Positions 1 to 8,354 of a stretch of 64,000 nucleotides of DNA are shown here, piece after piece. The notes beneath the pieces were generated by a model that saw nothing but the letters and a program-made list of their open reading frames with translations, searched no databases and was not told the origin of the DNA. Origin of the DNA: Myxococcus landrumus (GTDB taxonomy: Bacteria > Myxococcota > Myxococcia > Myxococcales > Myxococcaceae); the NCBI RefSeq assembly GCF_017301635.1, contig NZ_CP071091.1:3980001-4044000 (forward strand), in the 5' to 3' direction. Every line of letters begins with the position of its first letter. Positions within the stretch are counted from its first letter, which is position 1. Position numbers and translations under genes: made by a program.

Positions 1-30
1 CGCGAGCTGGCCGGGCGTTATAACGGGCCC

Positions 31-834
31 ATGCACCTCATCGCCGCCGCCCAGATGGTGTCCACCGCGGACAAGGCCCACAACGTGGAAGCCGCCACCC
101 GCCTTGTCCAGCGCGCCAGTGAGCTGGGCGCCCGGCTGGTGGGCCTGCCCGAGAACTTCGCCTGGATGGGACCAGAGCCGGAGCGTCAGGGCGCGGCCGA
201 AGGGCTGGACGGCCCCACCCTCTCCCGGATGGCCGAGCTGGCGCGCGAGCGGAAGGTGACCCTGCTGGCCGGCAGCGTCCTGGAGGCAGGAGCCCCGGGC
301 GGGAGGCTCTACAACACCAGCGTCCTCTTCGGCCCCGACGGCGAGCGCCTGGCCGTCTACCGGAAGATGCACCTGTTCGACGTCGACGTAGGTGATGGTG
401 CGACCTATCAGGAATCCGCGGCGGTGGCGCCCGGGACGGAGGTCGTGGCGGCGGACACGGCGGTGGGACGGCTGGGGATGTCGGTCTGCTACGACCTGAG
501 ATTTCCGGAGCTGTACCGGCGACTGTCGAAGGACGGCGCGACGCTGCTGGCGGTGCCGGCGGCCTTCACGATGATGACGGGCAAGGACCACTGGGAGGTG
601 CTGCTGCGGGCCCGCGCCATCGAGAACCAGGCGTACGTGCTGGCTCCCGCGCAAGGGGGGCGGCACTCGGCCCAGCGCCAGACGTATGGCCACGCGATGG
701 TGGTGGACCCCTGGGGACTGGTGACGGCGCGAGCCTCCGAAGGCGAGGGCCTGGCCTTGGCCCCCGTGGACCCGGCGCTCCAGGCGCGCATTCGCCGCGA
801 CCTGCCCTGCCTGCGACACCGCCGATTGGATTAG
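31..834 (+). CDS. Carbon-nitrogen hydrolase (nitrilase superfamily amidase)
   Basis: A 267-aa cytoplasmic amidase of the nitrilase superfamily. The Glu-Lys-Cys triad is visible: E41 in LPENF, K112 in YRKMHLF and C153 in SVCYDLRFPELYRR. The YDLRFPELYR context and the length resemble the Nit1 / omega-amidase branch, which repairs deaminated glutathione or hydrolyses 2-oxo acid amides. The substrate cannot be fixed from sequence. The ATG at 31 gives the usual MxLIAAAQM family start, although the frame stays open to the window edge and no clear Shine-Dalgarno is present. In another frame a TAA at 21-23 could end an upstream gene lying outside the window. Confidence 0.9.
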   Translation: MHLIAAAQMVSTADKAHNVEAATRLVQRASELGARLVGLPENFAWMGPEPERQGAAEGLDGPTLSRMAELARERKVTLLAGSVLEAGAPGGRLYNTSVLFGPDGERLAVYRKMHLFDVDVGDGATYQESAAVAPGTEVVAADTAVGRLGMSVCYDLRFPELYRRLSKDGATLLAVPAAFTMMTGKDHWEVLLRARAIENQAYVLAPAQGGRHSAQRQTYGHAMVVDPWGLVTARASEGEGLALAPVDPALQARIRRDLPCLRHRRLD

Positions 835-870
835 CCTGGGGCCCTTGGACCTCCAGGCGGACCCCCTCTC

Positions 871-1344
871 GTGAATCGTCGACGCTGGCTCCCCATGCTG
901 CTCGTGCTCGCGCTCTCGGCTTCGCCACTCGGCTGCACCGCCGAGGACGCGCCCACCGTGGCCACGACGTCGACCACGCCGCATCCCTCGCCTCGAGCAC
1001 ACCTACGCGGGCTGAAGGGGAACGTCCAAATCAAGCGCGCCACCGCCGACGAGTGGAGCACCGCCAGCGAGGGCGTGCCCCTGTTCGAGAACGACAAGGT
1101 GCGCACCGTCGCCGGCGCCGGCGCGGACCTCGTCTTCAGCGGCAACGGCAGCACCGTGCACCTGGGCGGAGACTCGCTCATCGGCATCGCGGAGACCCGG
1201 CCAAGGCCCGGGCGTCAGCGCACGGACCTGACGGTGCTGCGCGGCCGCATCGACGCGGAGCTGGAGCAGCCCTCGACCCAATCGCTCTCGGTCACCACGC
1301 CGGCGGCCACCATCCAGGCGGGAAGGGAGATTGTCTTCCAATGA
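871..1344 (+). CDS. FecR-domain lipoprotein
   Basis: 157 aa, GTG start. The signal peptide ends in a lipobox (SPLGC), so the protein should be lipid-anchored and face the periplasm. Residues about 45-157 form a FecR-type fold: an LRGLKGNVQIKR opening, an NDKVRT turn, a glycine-rich VFSGNGSTVHLGG strand pair and a final TTPAATIQAGREIVF strand. FecR domains sense or transmit signals across the envelope or act as scaffolds. No iron-uptake genes are nearby. The stop overlaps the next start (ATGA), so it is translationally coupled to a LysM protein and, further on, an HD-GYP enzyme. Role is inferred from context. Confidence 0.8.
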   Translation: MNRRRWLPMLLVLALSASPLGCTAEDAPTVATTSTTPHPSPRAHLRGLKGNVQIKRATADEWSTASEGVPLFENDKVRTVAGAGADLVFSGNGSTVHLGGDSLIGIAETRPRPGRQRTDLTVLRGRIDAELEQPSTQSLSVTTPAATIQAGREIVFQ

Positions 1345-2243
1345 GGACACCCTTGCTCCTGCTCGCATGGCTGAGTGCCGCGCATCCAGACCCCTCGACG
1401 GTGGTGGGTCCCCAGGAGTCCCTGAAGGACGTGGCGGTCCGCGTGCTGGGTGACGCCAATGCCACGGAGGAGCTGCGCGCACTCAATGCGCTTCCGTCCG
1501 ATTCAGTGCCTCCTGGAACCCGGCTGAAGCTGCCCGGACAGGAGCGGGCGCTGGCCCTCAAGGCGCTCGAGACGGCGCGCACACTCGTGTCCCAGGCCAA
1601 GGACGTGGGAGGTCCCACGGAGGCCGAGACACGGCTGCGCGAAGCCGAGGTCCACTTCCGCACCGCGCGTTACGCCCTCGCCTCCGAGGCCGCCAACGCC
1701 GCCGGTGCGCTGGTGACGGCCGCGCGCCCACCCTCCTCTTCCGCCTTCAGCGTGCGGGTGGAGCCGGACGCGGGCACCACCACCGTCACCGTCGTGCGAG
1801 GCCCGCCCGTCCGCGTGGAGGCCGAGGGCGTCACCCAACCCGTGGAACCTGGGGAGACGGTGCTCGTGGAGAAGGGCCGTCCGCCCACGCGTCCTCCGCC
1901 GCCGCTCGCGCCGCCCCAGCAGGACCGGCCCGAGGAGGGCGCGGTGCTCAAGCGGCGTGCGGACGGCAAGGGGCTGCTCGGTCCGGTGAAGCTGTCCTGG
2001 ACGGCGCAGCCTGGGGCGGAGCGTTATGAAGTCGAGGTCGCACGGGACATCCAGGGCGCGGCCGTGCTCACGCAGACGGCATCCTCCCCGGAGCTGCAAT
2101 TGCCCGTGTTGCCCGCGGGGCGGTACTGGTGGACGGTGAGGGCGGTGGGGCTCACGGGCCGTTCGGAGCCATCGGGAGTCCGCCGGTTCGAGCTGGTCCC
2201 CGAGCGACTCAAACTCGAAGTCCAGAAGGGCCAGTGGCAGTAG
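1341..2243 (+). CDS. Exported LysM-like / fibronectin-III-like protein
   Basis: 300 aa. I chose the ATG at 1341 because it overlaps the previous stop (ATGA) and begins a short signal peptide (MRTPLLLLAWLSAAH). The reading frame opens earlier, but that part is antisense to normal codon use. Residues about 25-75 look like a LysM module (ESLKDVAVRVLGD, then NALPSDSVPPGTRLKLPG), which binds peptidoglycan in known families. A helical stretch follows, then a proline-rich linker near 180-200 and a C-terminal FN3-like beta sandwich (VKLSWTAQPGAERYEVEVARD to RRFELVPE). It sits between a FecR lipoprotein and an HD-GYP enzyme, and probably forms the wall-bound sensing part of the operon. Confidence 0.75.
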   Translation: MRTPLLLLAWLSAAHPDPSTVVGPQESLKDVAVRVLGDANATEELRALNALPSDSVPPGTRLKLPGQERALALKALETARTLVSQAKDVGGPTEAETRLREAEVHFRTARYALASEAANAAGALVTAARPPSSSAFSVRVEPDAGTTTVTVVRGPPVRVEAEGVTQPVEPGETVLVEKGRPPTRPPPPLAPPQQDRPEEGAVLKRRADGKGLLGPVKLSWTAQPGAERYEVEVARDIQGAAVLTQTASSPELQLPVLPAGRYWWTVRAVGLTGRSEPSGVRRFELVPERLKLEVQKGQWQ

Positions 2244-2262
2244 TCCCTGGAGGAGCCGCCCC

Positions 2263-3969
2263 GTGCGTCTGTTCAAAGCCATCCTCCTGTTGATGCTGCT
2301 GGTCAGCATCGTCCCCACGCTGATGGTGGGGTGGCTGTCCGTCTCGCACACGCGCGAGCTCCTGGTGCGCGACGCGCAGGAGCTGGCCCAGGAGCGCGTG
2401 AAGCAGTTGCGGCTCAAGGCCGAAATCTTCCTGGGCGAGCCCACCGAGGCCGTCATGGGACTGGCCCGGGTCCCGAACTTCTTCGCGCTCCCCCTGCCCG
2501 CGCAGCAGACGCACCTGGCCTCGGTGCTCTCCCAGCGGCGCGAGGTGCTGGCCATCACCGTCTTCGGCCCCGACGCCAGGCGACTGCCGGGGCTCCAGGC
2601 CTTCTCCCGCCACGACGTGTCCCCCACCGACCTGGCCTCGCATGAGGAGCGCAGCCGCTTGCTGCTCGAGGGCGGCATGGAGGGGCCTCGCTATTCGAAC
2701 GCGGTGCCGGTGAGCGGCGGAGGTCCCGTCGTGACGCTGGCCTTCCCCGTGGGCGAACCCATCAAGGGCTTCATCGCCGCGGACCTGTCGCTCGCGGGAC
2801 TGCGCCACATGCTGGAGCAGGAGCGCGTGGGCAGCACGGGCTTCGCGTATCTGGCGGACCCCCGGGGACATCTCGTCGTCGGTGGAGGCGGCGTGGCGTC
2901 GCTGGGCGGCGATGTGTCCCAGCGCAGCCCCGTGGCGCACCTGCTGCGGCAGCTGGCCTCCACGCCCAACGCGGAGCTGTTCCACGTGGGCAACTTCGGC
3001 GAGGGCCGCGACGCGGTGGTCGCCGCGTACACGGTGCTGCCCGAGACGGGCTGGGCCATCCTCTCCGAACAACCGGTGGAGCACGCCTACCGACAAGTGG
3101 AGACGATGGAGCAGCGCATCCTCGTGGGCCTGGGCGCGGCCATCCTCGTCGCGCTGGTGATGGCGGCCCTCTTTTCCCGCAACCTCACCCGCCCCCTCAA
3201 GGTCTTCACCGACGGCGCGCTGGAGCTGGCGCGCGGCAAGTTCGGCGTGGAGGTGAAGATTCCGCAGCGGAACGAGCTGGGCGAACTGGCCCAGACCTTC
3301 AACTACATGAGCAAGCAGTTGCTCGCGTACGACATGGAGAACCGGGGCCTCTACGAGAGCCTGGAGAAGGGCTACCTGGAGACCATCGTCGCGCTGGCCA
3401 ACTCCATCGACTCGAAGGACGCCTACACGCGGGGCCACAGCCAGCGGGTGGGCGACGTGGCGGTGGAGATTGGCCGCGAGCTGAACCTCACCGAGCGCGA
3501 GCTGCGTCAGCTCCAGTACGGCGGCATCCTCCACGACATCGGCAAGATTGGCATCGTCGAGTCCATCCTCTGCAAGCAGTCGAAGCTGACGGACCAGGAG
3601 ATGGCCATCATGCGCGAGCACCCCGCCATCGGTGACGCCATCATCGGTCCCGTCAGCTTCCTGGGCGCGGTGCGCGCGTGCGTGCGCCATCACCACGAGC
3701 GATGGGACGGAACGGGCTATCCGGACCGGCTGCGCGGCGAGGACATTCCGCTGCTCGCGCGCATCGTCGCCTGCGCGGACACGTTCGACGCCTGCACCTC
3801 CACGCGGCCGTACCAGAAGGCCATGCCGCTGGAGAAGGCCATGGAGATTCTCGACGCCCTCACCGGCGCGCAGCTGGACCCGCAGGTGGTGGCGGCCCTG
3901 CGGAGGGTGCTGGCCAAGAAGGGCGTGCGCCTGGAAGGCCACCGGCTGCCCGTCAAGCTGGCCTCGTGA
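2263..3969 (+). CDS. Membrane HD-GYP cyclic-di-GMP phosphodiesterase with Cache sensor
   Basis: 568 aa, GTG start 8 nt after a TGGAGGAG ribosome site. Order: TM1 (5-25), a periplasmic double-Cache-like sensor (about 30-285), TM2 (about 286-304), HAMP (305-360) and HD-GYP (370-550). Metal and signature motifs are intact: LHDIGKIG with H424/D425, and HHERWDGTGYPDRL. In the known family this domain hydrolyses cyclic-di-GMP. It lies 19 nt after the LysM gene in an operon with FecR and LysM proteins. An envelope signal controlling c-di-GMP is therefore the simplest reading. The ligand is unknown. Confidence 0.92.
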   Translation: MRLFKAILLLMLLVSIVPTLMVGWLSVSHTRELLVRDAQELAQERVKQLRLKAEIFLGEPTEAVMGLARVPNFFALPLPAQQTHLASVLSQRREVLAITVFGPDARRLPGLQAFSRHDVSPTDLASHEERSRLLLEGGMEGPRYSNAVPVSGGGPVVTLAFPVGEPIKGFIAADLSLAGLRHMLEQERVGSTGFAYLADPRGHLVVGGGGVASLGGDVSQRSPVAHLLRQLASTPNAELFHVGNFGEGRDAVVAAYTVLPETGWAILSEQPVEHAYRQVETMEQRILVGLGAAILVALVMAALFSRNLTRPLKVFTDGALELARGKFGVEVKIPQRNELGELAQTFNYMSKQLLAYDMENRGLYESLEKGYLETIVALANSIDSKDAYTRGHSQRVGDVAVEIGRELNLTERELRQLQYGGILHDIGKIGIVESILCKQSKLTDQEMAIMREHPAIGDAIIGPVSFLGAVRACVRHHHERWDGTGYPDRLRGEDIPLLARIVACADTFDACTSTRPYQKAMPLEKAMEILDALTGAQLDPQVVAALRRVLAKKGVRLEGHRLPVKLAS

Positions 3970-4039
3970 TGTCCGCGCCGGCGCGCACGAAGAATGTTAG
4001 GGAAGGCGCCTCGCTGCCGAGATCTGGAAAGGTGCAACG

Positions 4040-4378
4040 TTGAGCTTCTGGGACCGCATCAAGCCCTCGACCCCCTCCGCCACCGCGACGGACGCACGCC
4101 TGTCATCGGATGGCTCCCGTCTGGAGCTGACCTGGGATGACGGGGCGAAGACGACCGCTACCGCGCAGGCACTTCGCCAACACTGCCCCTGCGCCGGCTG
4201 CGTGGACGAGTGGACCAACCAGCGCACGCTGGACACCACCAAGGTCCCCGCGGACCTGCGGGTGAATCAGGTGCACCCGGTGGGCAACTACGCGCTGACG
4301 TTCGCCTTCAGCGACGGCCACACCACCGGCATCTACCCCTGGAAGCTGCTGCGCGAACTCACCCAGCCCATCAACTGA
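4040..4378 (+). CDS. DUF971 domain protein
   Basis: 112 aa, read from a TTG at 4040 with GGAAAGG upstream. The core matches DUF971 (gamma-butyrobetaine hydroxylase-like N-terminal domain): LELTWDDGAKTTATAQALRQHCPCAGC, then VGNYALTFAFSDGHTTGIYPWKLLREL. The CPCAGC cysteines with a downstream histidine could bind zinc or iron. In several bacteria and eukaryotes stand-alone DUF971 proteins are associated with Fe-S cluster handling. No such genes adjoin it here, so function is open. It ends 22 nt before the Ser/Thr kinase start. Confidence 0.8.
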   Translation: MSFWDRIKPSTPSATATDARLSSDGSRLELTWDDGAKTTATAQALRQHCPCAGCVDEWTNQRTLDTTKVPADLRVNQVHPVGNYALTFAFSDGHTTGIYPWKLLRELTQPIN

Positions 4379-4400
4379 AGCATCTGCCCGGAGCTTCGCC

Positions 4401-6302
4401 GTGAATGAACGCTATCGGCTCATCAAGCCCCTGGCTTCTGGAGGCATGGCGGAGCTCTTCCTCGGAGTGGCGCGCGGTGCGGAAGGTTTCGAGCGCACCG
4501 TCGCCATCAAGCGCATCCTGCCGCACCTGGCGAAAGAGCCGGACATCGCCCGGATGTTCCTGGCCGAGGCCCGGCTCGCCACCCAGCTTCAACACCAGAA
4601 CATCGCCACGGTGTTCGACGTGGGCGAAGACGCATCGGGCCTCTTCCTGGTGATGGAGCTGGTGGACGGGTGGGACCTGGGCGTGCTGCTGCGGCTCGCC
4701 GCCAGACAAGGGCAGCGCTTTCCTCCCCATCTCGCGGCATTCATCACGCTCCAGTCACTCGCGGGACTGCACCACGCCTACCGCAAGACGCATGAGGGAC
4801 GGCCCGTGATGGTCGCCCATCGCGACGTCTCACCGTCCAACATCCTCGTGTCCCGTGAGGGCGAGGTGAAGGTGACGGACTTCGGCATCGCCCGGCTGAG
4901 CGGCGCGTCCTTCACCGAGCCTGGACTCTTCAAGGGCAAGGAGGCCTACAGCGCTCCCGAGGTCCTTCAAGGCGCCCCCGCTACGGAGCTGAGCGACCAG
5001 TTCTCCCTGGGGCTCGTCTTCCACGAGCTGCTCACGGGTGCGCATCCCTTCGCCGGCATCACGGCATCGGGCTCGGTCGCGGTGGCCATCGTCTCGCGCG
5101 ACGTGCCGCCCCTGCCCCCGGAGATTCCCGCCTCCCTCGCCGATGCGGTCCGCCGCATGCTGGCCCGTGCGCCCGAGGCCCGGTTCCCCTCGGCACAGGC
5201 CGTGGGGGAAGTGCTCGCACGATGGCTGTCGCAGTCCGGCGAGCCCGCGAGCGCCGACGCCCTCACCACCTTCCTGTCGACCCTGGCCCCACCTCCCACG
5301 CTGAAGGAGCAGGGTGAGGCGGCCTCGGACAAAGCACCCCTGGCACCACCGCCCGTCGCGCCCGCGTCCAGCATCTGGGCGAGCACGGAGGAGGAAGAGG
5401 AGGAGCCCTCGGAGCTGGCGGGCATCGAGATGAGCTCCAGCGGACGGCTCATTCACCGCTGCGCGCGCTGCAGCACCCCGCTGTCCGCGCCCCGTGCGCC
5501 GTGTGCCGTCTGCAATCCGGAGCTCGCGTCCCCTGCTCCCAGTGCCTTCGCGCCGCATGCCCACGGGATGGCTTCCGCGAGCATCCAGACCGCGGACGAT
5601 GGTGGACGCAGTGGAGCGAACCGTGCGCCGGCCGCGCATGTCGCTGAGCGGTCCCATGGCCTCGGTGAGGGTCGACCGGCCGCGACCGCGGGCACTCGTT
5701 CAGCGGGCTCCTCACCGGGTGGCGCGCCCCATGGTGCCTCCGGAGTCAGGACGCCGCCCAGCGTGGGTGCGCGCCCCGGCCCGGCGTCGCCCTCGCCCGA
5801 GACAGGCTCCGGCACCCTGAGCCTCGCCGACAGCGTCGAGTTCGCGCATCGCCGTCCCTCCGCGCCCAGCGTGCTTCGCGCGGGCGCTGATGCCCTGGAG
5901 CTCGAGGAGCGTGCGCCTCGGCCGCCGAGCGACTGGGAGGAGCGCCCCGAGCCCGCCGCGCCTCCGAGACGCTGGGGGCGCTTCGTCATCGCGCTCCTGG
6001 GCATCGCGTTCGCCGTGGGTGCCAGCATGTGGCTGTGGCCTCAGCGCACCCGAGTCTCGGGGCGGCTCATGGCCAGCATGGACCGGCCCATGGCGCCCGC
6101 CGTGCTCATGCTCATGAGCGAGCCCTCCGGCGCCACCGTGCTGGTTGACGACAAGCCCGTGGGGACGACGCCCCTCGCACTCGACAACCTCTACCCCGAG
6201 GGTCCCATCAATGTTCAGGTCCGTCACAAGGGCTATCGGACCTGGAAGGGCACCTTCCCCGGCGGCGAAGCAGCGCAGCTCGAGGTGAAGCTCCAGCGCT
6301 GA
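4401..6302 (+). CDS. Transmembrane Ser/Thr protein kinase with zinc ribbon and PEGA domain
   Basis: 633 aa, GTG start. Hanks-type kinase at residues 1-275: glycine loop LASGGMAELFLG, K37 in VAIKRI, HRDVSPSN (D142) and DFG (D160). The usual Lys of HRDLKPxN is Ser, as often in myxobacterial kinases. An acidic linker is followed by CARC...CAVC (about 350-372), a possible zinc ribbon. A long Pro/Ala/Ser linker, one TM helix (about 525-545) and a C-terminal PEGA domain (565-633, GATVLVDDKPVGTTPLALDNL) follow. The topology puts the kinase in the cytoplasm and PEGA in the periplasm. Substrate unknown. Confidence 0.92.
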   Translation: MNERYRLIKPLASGGMAELFLGVARGAEGFERTVAIKRILPHLAKEPDIARMFLAEARLATQLQHQNIATVFDVGEDASGLFLVMELVDGWDLGVLLRLAARQGQRFPPHLAAFITLQSLAGLHHAYRKTHEGRPVMVAHRDVSPSNILVSREGEVKVTDFGIARLSGASFTEPGLFKGKEAYSAPEVLQGAPATELSDQFSLGLVFHELLTGAHPFAGITASGSVAVAIVSRDVPPLPPEIPASLADAVRRMLARAPEARFPSAQAVGEVLARWLSQSGEPASADALTTFLSTLAPPPTLKEQGEAASDKAPLAPPPVAPASSIWASTEEEEEEPSELAGIEMSSSGRLIHRCARCSTPLSAPRAPCAVCNPELASPAPSAFAPHAHGMASASIQTADDGGRSGANRAPAAHVAERSHGLGEGRPAATAGTRSAGSSPGGAPHGASGVRTPPSVGARPGPASPSPETGSGTLSLADSVEFAHRRPSAPSVLRAGADALELEERAPRPPSDWEERPEPAAPPRRWGRFVIALLGIAFAVGASMWLWPQRTRVSGRLMASMDRPMAPAVLMLMSEPSGATVLVDDKPVGTTPLALDNLYPEGPINVQVRHKGYRTWKGTFPGGEAAQLEVKLQR

Positions 6303-6397
6303 GCGCCCACCCGATGCCACGGCCGCACCGAAGCCGCGCGGTGTGCCGCACGGCCTCGATGCGATGAGCGGTTACGCGGGCCTGCCCGCACGGACGG

Positions 6398-6420
6398 AGG
6401 GGCGCACGACCCGCGCCCTT
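6398..6420. terminator. Hairpin between convergent genes
   Basis: AGGGGCGC pairs with GCGCCCTT across a 7-nt loop, with one G-T pair. It lies between the kinase stop and the sspB stop, so it could end transcription both ways. There is a short TT on the plus strand but no long T run. Confidence 0.5.
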
Positions 6421-6427
6421 CCGAGAC

Positions 6428-6952
6428 TCACTTCACCAGGCGCAGATGCCCCCGGCGAGGCGGCGGTGCATCGTCCTTGGGCCCTTCCGGCGGGACTTCC
6501 GCCGCGGCGGCTGCCACGGGAGGTGGCTCATCCACCGGCTCCGCGGGAACCTCTCGCAGGAAGGTGCGTGGGCGCTCAGCGGCGACTGGCACCGGCTGCG
6601 GCGAAGGACGCGGCGCCACCGGCTGCTGAAGCAGCTCCGGCGGCATGTCCTCCATGTACATCCACGACTCCTTCGTCACGTGGCTGGCAATGGCGAACAA
6701 CGCCGACCAGGGCACCGCCACCTTGAAGCGAGACCCCGAGAAGCTCAGCGTACAACGCACGCCCCACTCGCCCACCGTCAGGTCTGGTGGGTCAAAGCGA
6801 TACGACAGGTTGAGACGCAGGTGCGCCTCTCCCCGCAGAGAAACGGGAACGAGCACACCCGGCCGGCGCGCATCCAGGTGGATCATCACCATCCCCTGGT
6901 CCAACGCGGCGAGCAGTCGCTCCTTCTTGTCCAAATCCTTCGAGTCTTCCAT
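6428..6952 (-). CDS. sspB: ClpXP adaptor SspB
   Basis: 174 aa from the ATG at 6952. The body is SspB-like: KKERLLAALDQGMVMIHLDARRPGVLVP, LNLSYRF, then a beta core ending in VPWSALFAIAS. In the family this fold binds the ssrA degradation tag, and a C-terminal tail docks on ClpX. Here the tail is long and rich in Pro/Ala/Glu and ends in a short basic-hydrophobic motif (HLRLVK), which resembles a ClpX-docking end. It is the last gene of a five-gene minus-strand run directly after smpB, so tagging and tag delivery are encoded together. Confidence 0.87.
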   Translation of the reverse strand: MEDSKDLDKKERLLAALDQGMVMIHLDARRPGVLVPVSLRGEAHLRLNLSYRFDPPDLTVGEWGVRCTLSFSGSRFKVAVPWSALFAIASHVTKESWMYMEDMPPELLQQPVAPRPSPQPVPVAAERPRTFLREVPAEPVDEPPPVAAAAAEVPPEGPKDDAPPPRRGHLRLVK

Positions 6953-6986
6953 CCGGTGTACGGCGGTAGAAATTCGGGAGCGCCCC

Positions 6987-7478
6987 TCAACGTCGGCGCA
7001 CAGCCCGGTCCATCTCCCGCTTCGTCTCCCGTTCCTTGATGTCTTGGCGCCGGTCCTCGTGTGTCTTGCCCCGACAGAGCCCCAGCTCCACCTTGGCGCG
7101 CCCTTTCTTGAAATACAGCACAAGCGGGATGATGGAATAACCACGCTCCCGCACCTTGGTGACCCAACGGTCAATCTCCGCCCGGTGCATCAGCAGCTTC
7201 CGGCCGCGCGTGGGCAGATGGTCGAACACGCTGGCGGACTTGTAGGAGCCAATGTGGGCATTGAGCAAGAACAGCTCGCTGCCCTTGGGAAGCGCATAGG
7301 CGTCCGAGAGGTTGGCCACCCCTTCTCGCAACGACTTCACCTCGCTTCCCGTCAGCTCCAGGCCCGCCTCCACTTTCTCATCGACGGTGTAGTCGAAGCG
7401 CGCACGCCGATTCTCGGCGACCACCTTGATTGCCTGCTCGCCGCCCGCCGGCCCCTTCGACTTTCCGCCCGATGCCAT
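6987..7478 (-). CDS. smpB: SsrA-binding protein SmpB
   Basis: 163 aa from the ATG at 7478. It contains the conserved SmpB body: ENRRARFDYTVDEKVEAGLELTGSEVKSLR, DAYALPKGSELFLLNAHIG, and the basic tail KGKTHEDRRQDIKERETKREMDRAVRRR-type end. It binds tmRNA and carries it to stalled ribosomes for trans-translation. The tmRNA gene itself is not recognisable in this window. panC ends 16 nt upstream and sspB starts 34 nt downstream. Confidence 0.96.
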   Translation of the reverse strand: MASGGKSKGPAGGEQAIKVVAENRRARFDYTVDEKVEAGLELTGSEVKSLREGVANLSDAYALPKGSELFLLNAHIGSYKSASVFDHLPTRGRKLLMHRAEIDRWVTKVRERGYSIIPLVLYFKKGRAKVELGLCRGKTHEDRRQDIKERETKREMDRAVRRR

Positions 7479-7494
7479 ACGTGTCTGGGGTCTC

Positions 7495-8352
7495 CTAACC
7501 GCCCAATGCCATGTTGTCGATGAGCCGTGTCGTGCCGCTGAAAGCCGCCACAAGCAAGCGAGCAGCCTGTCCAGGAGCCACGGAGTCGAGCGGCGTGAGG
7601 CGCTCGGCATCCACCAGCTCCACGTAGTCCTCGCGCAGCCCGGCCGCCGCCAGCTCGTGCCGGACGGCACCTGTCAGCGCCACCGCGTCCCGAGTATCTC
7701 CCTGCAGCAACGTGAGCGCCGCCCTCAGTCCTCGCGACAGAGACAGCGCGCGCTGCCTCTCTTCTGGGGACAAGTAGGCATTTCGGCTGCTCATCGCCAG
7801 CCCGTCGGGCTCGCGAATCGTCGGCATCCCGACGATGTCCGCTCCCAGGTGCAGGTCGCGGTTCAACGCCCGGATGACCTGCAGCTGCTGGTAGTCCTTC
7901 TCGCCGAAGAGCGCGGCCTCCGGACGGAAGAGCGTCAAAAGCTGGGTGACGATGGTGGCCACGCCCCGGAAGTGACCCGGACGTCGGGCACCACACAGCC
8001 CCTGGCTGACGTCCGTCACCTCGACGTACGTCTGGTAGCCGGGGGGATACATGGCCTCGGGGCCGGGCGCGAAGACGACATCCGCACCCGCGGCGCCACA
8101 CTTCGCCAGGTCCCCATCGAAGTCTCGCGGGTAGCGCGAGAGGTCCTCCCGAGGCCCGAACTGGGTCGGATTGACGAAGATGGAGACGGCCACCACGTCG
8201 GCGCGACGGCGCCCCTCGCGAATGAGCGAGAGGTGCCCTTCATGCAGGTAGCCCATGGTGGGCACCAGCGCGAGCCGGCGCCCCTCACGGCGCAAGCCCG
8301 CCGCCCACGTCTTCACTTCTTCCACGGTGCGCAGGACGGCGGGCGTCGTCAT
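7495..8352 (-). CDS. panC: Pantothenate synthetase
   Basis: 285 aa. It joins pantoate and beta-alanine using ATP, the last step of pantothenate (CoA precursor) synthesis. Signatures are the nucleotide-binding PTMGYLHEGHLSL (H37, H40), VSIFVNPTQFGP, FGEKDYQQLQVI and the KMSKS-like IREPDGLAMSSRN. The length is normal for the family. Its ATG lies 2 nt after the panB stop, so the pair is one transcript. No aspartate decarboxylase (panD) is in view. Confidence 0.98.
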   Translation of the reverse strand: MTTPAVLRTVEEVKTWAAGLRREGRRLALVPTMGYLHEGHLSLIREGRRRADVVAVSIFVNPTQFGPREDLSRYPRDFDGDLAKCGAAGADVVFAPGPEAMYPPGYQTYVEVTDVSQGLCGARRPGHFRGVATIVTQLLTLFRPEAALFGEKDYQQLQVIRALNRDLHLGADIVGMPTIREPDGLAMSSRNAYLSPEERQRALSLSRGLRAALTLLQGDTRDAVALTGAVRHELAAAGLREDYVELVDAERLTPLDSVAPGQAARLLVAAFSGTTRLIDNMALGG

Positions 8353-8354
8353 GG

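Noticed and set aside
1053-1340. N-terminal extension of the LysM protein overlapping the FecR gene
   Set aside because: It is an out-of-frame shadow of the FecR gene; the ATG at 1341 gives a signal peptide and ATGA coupling.
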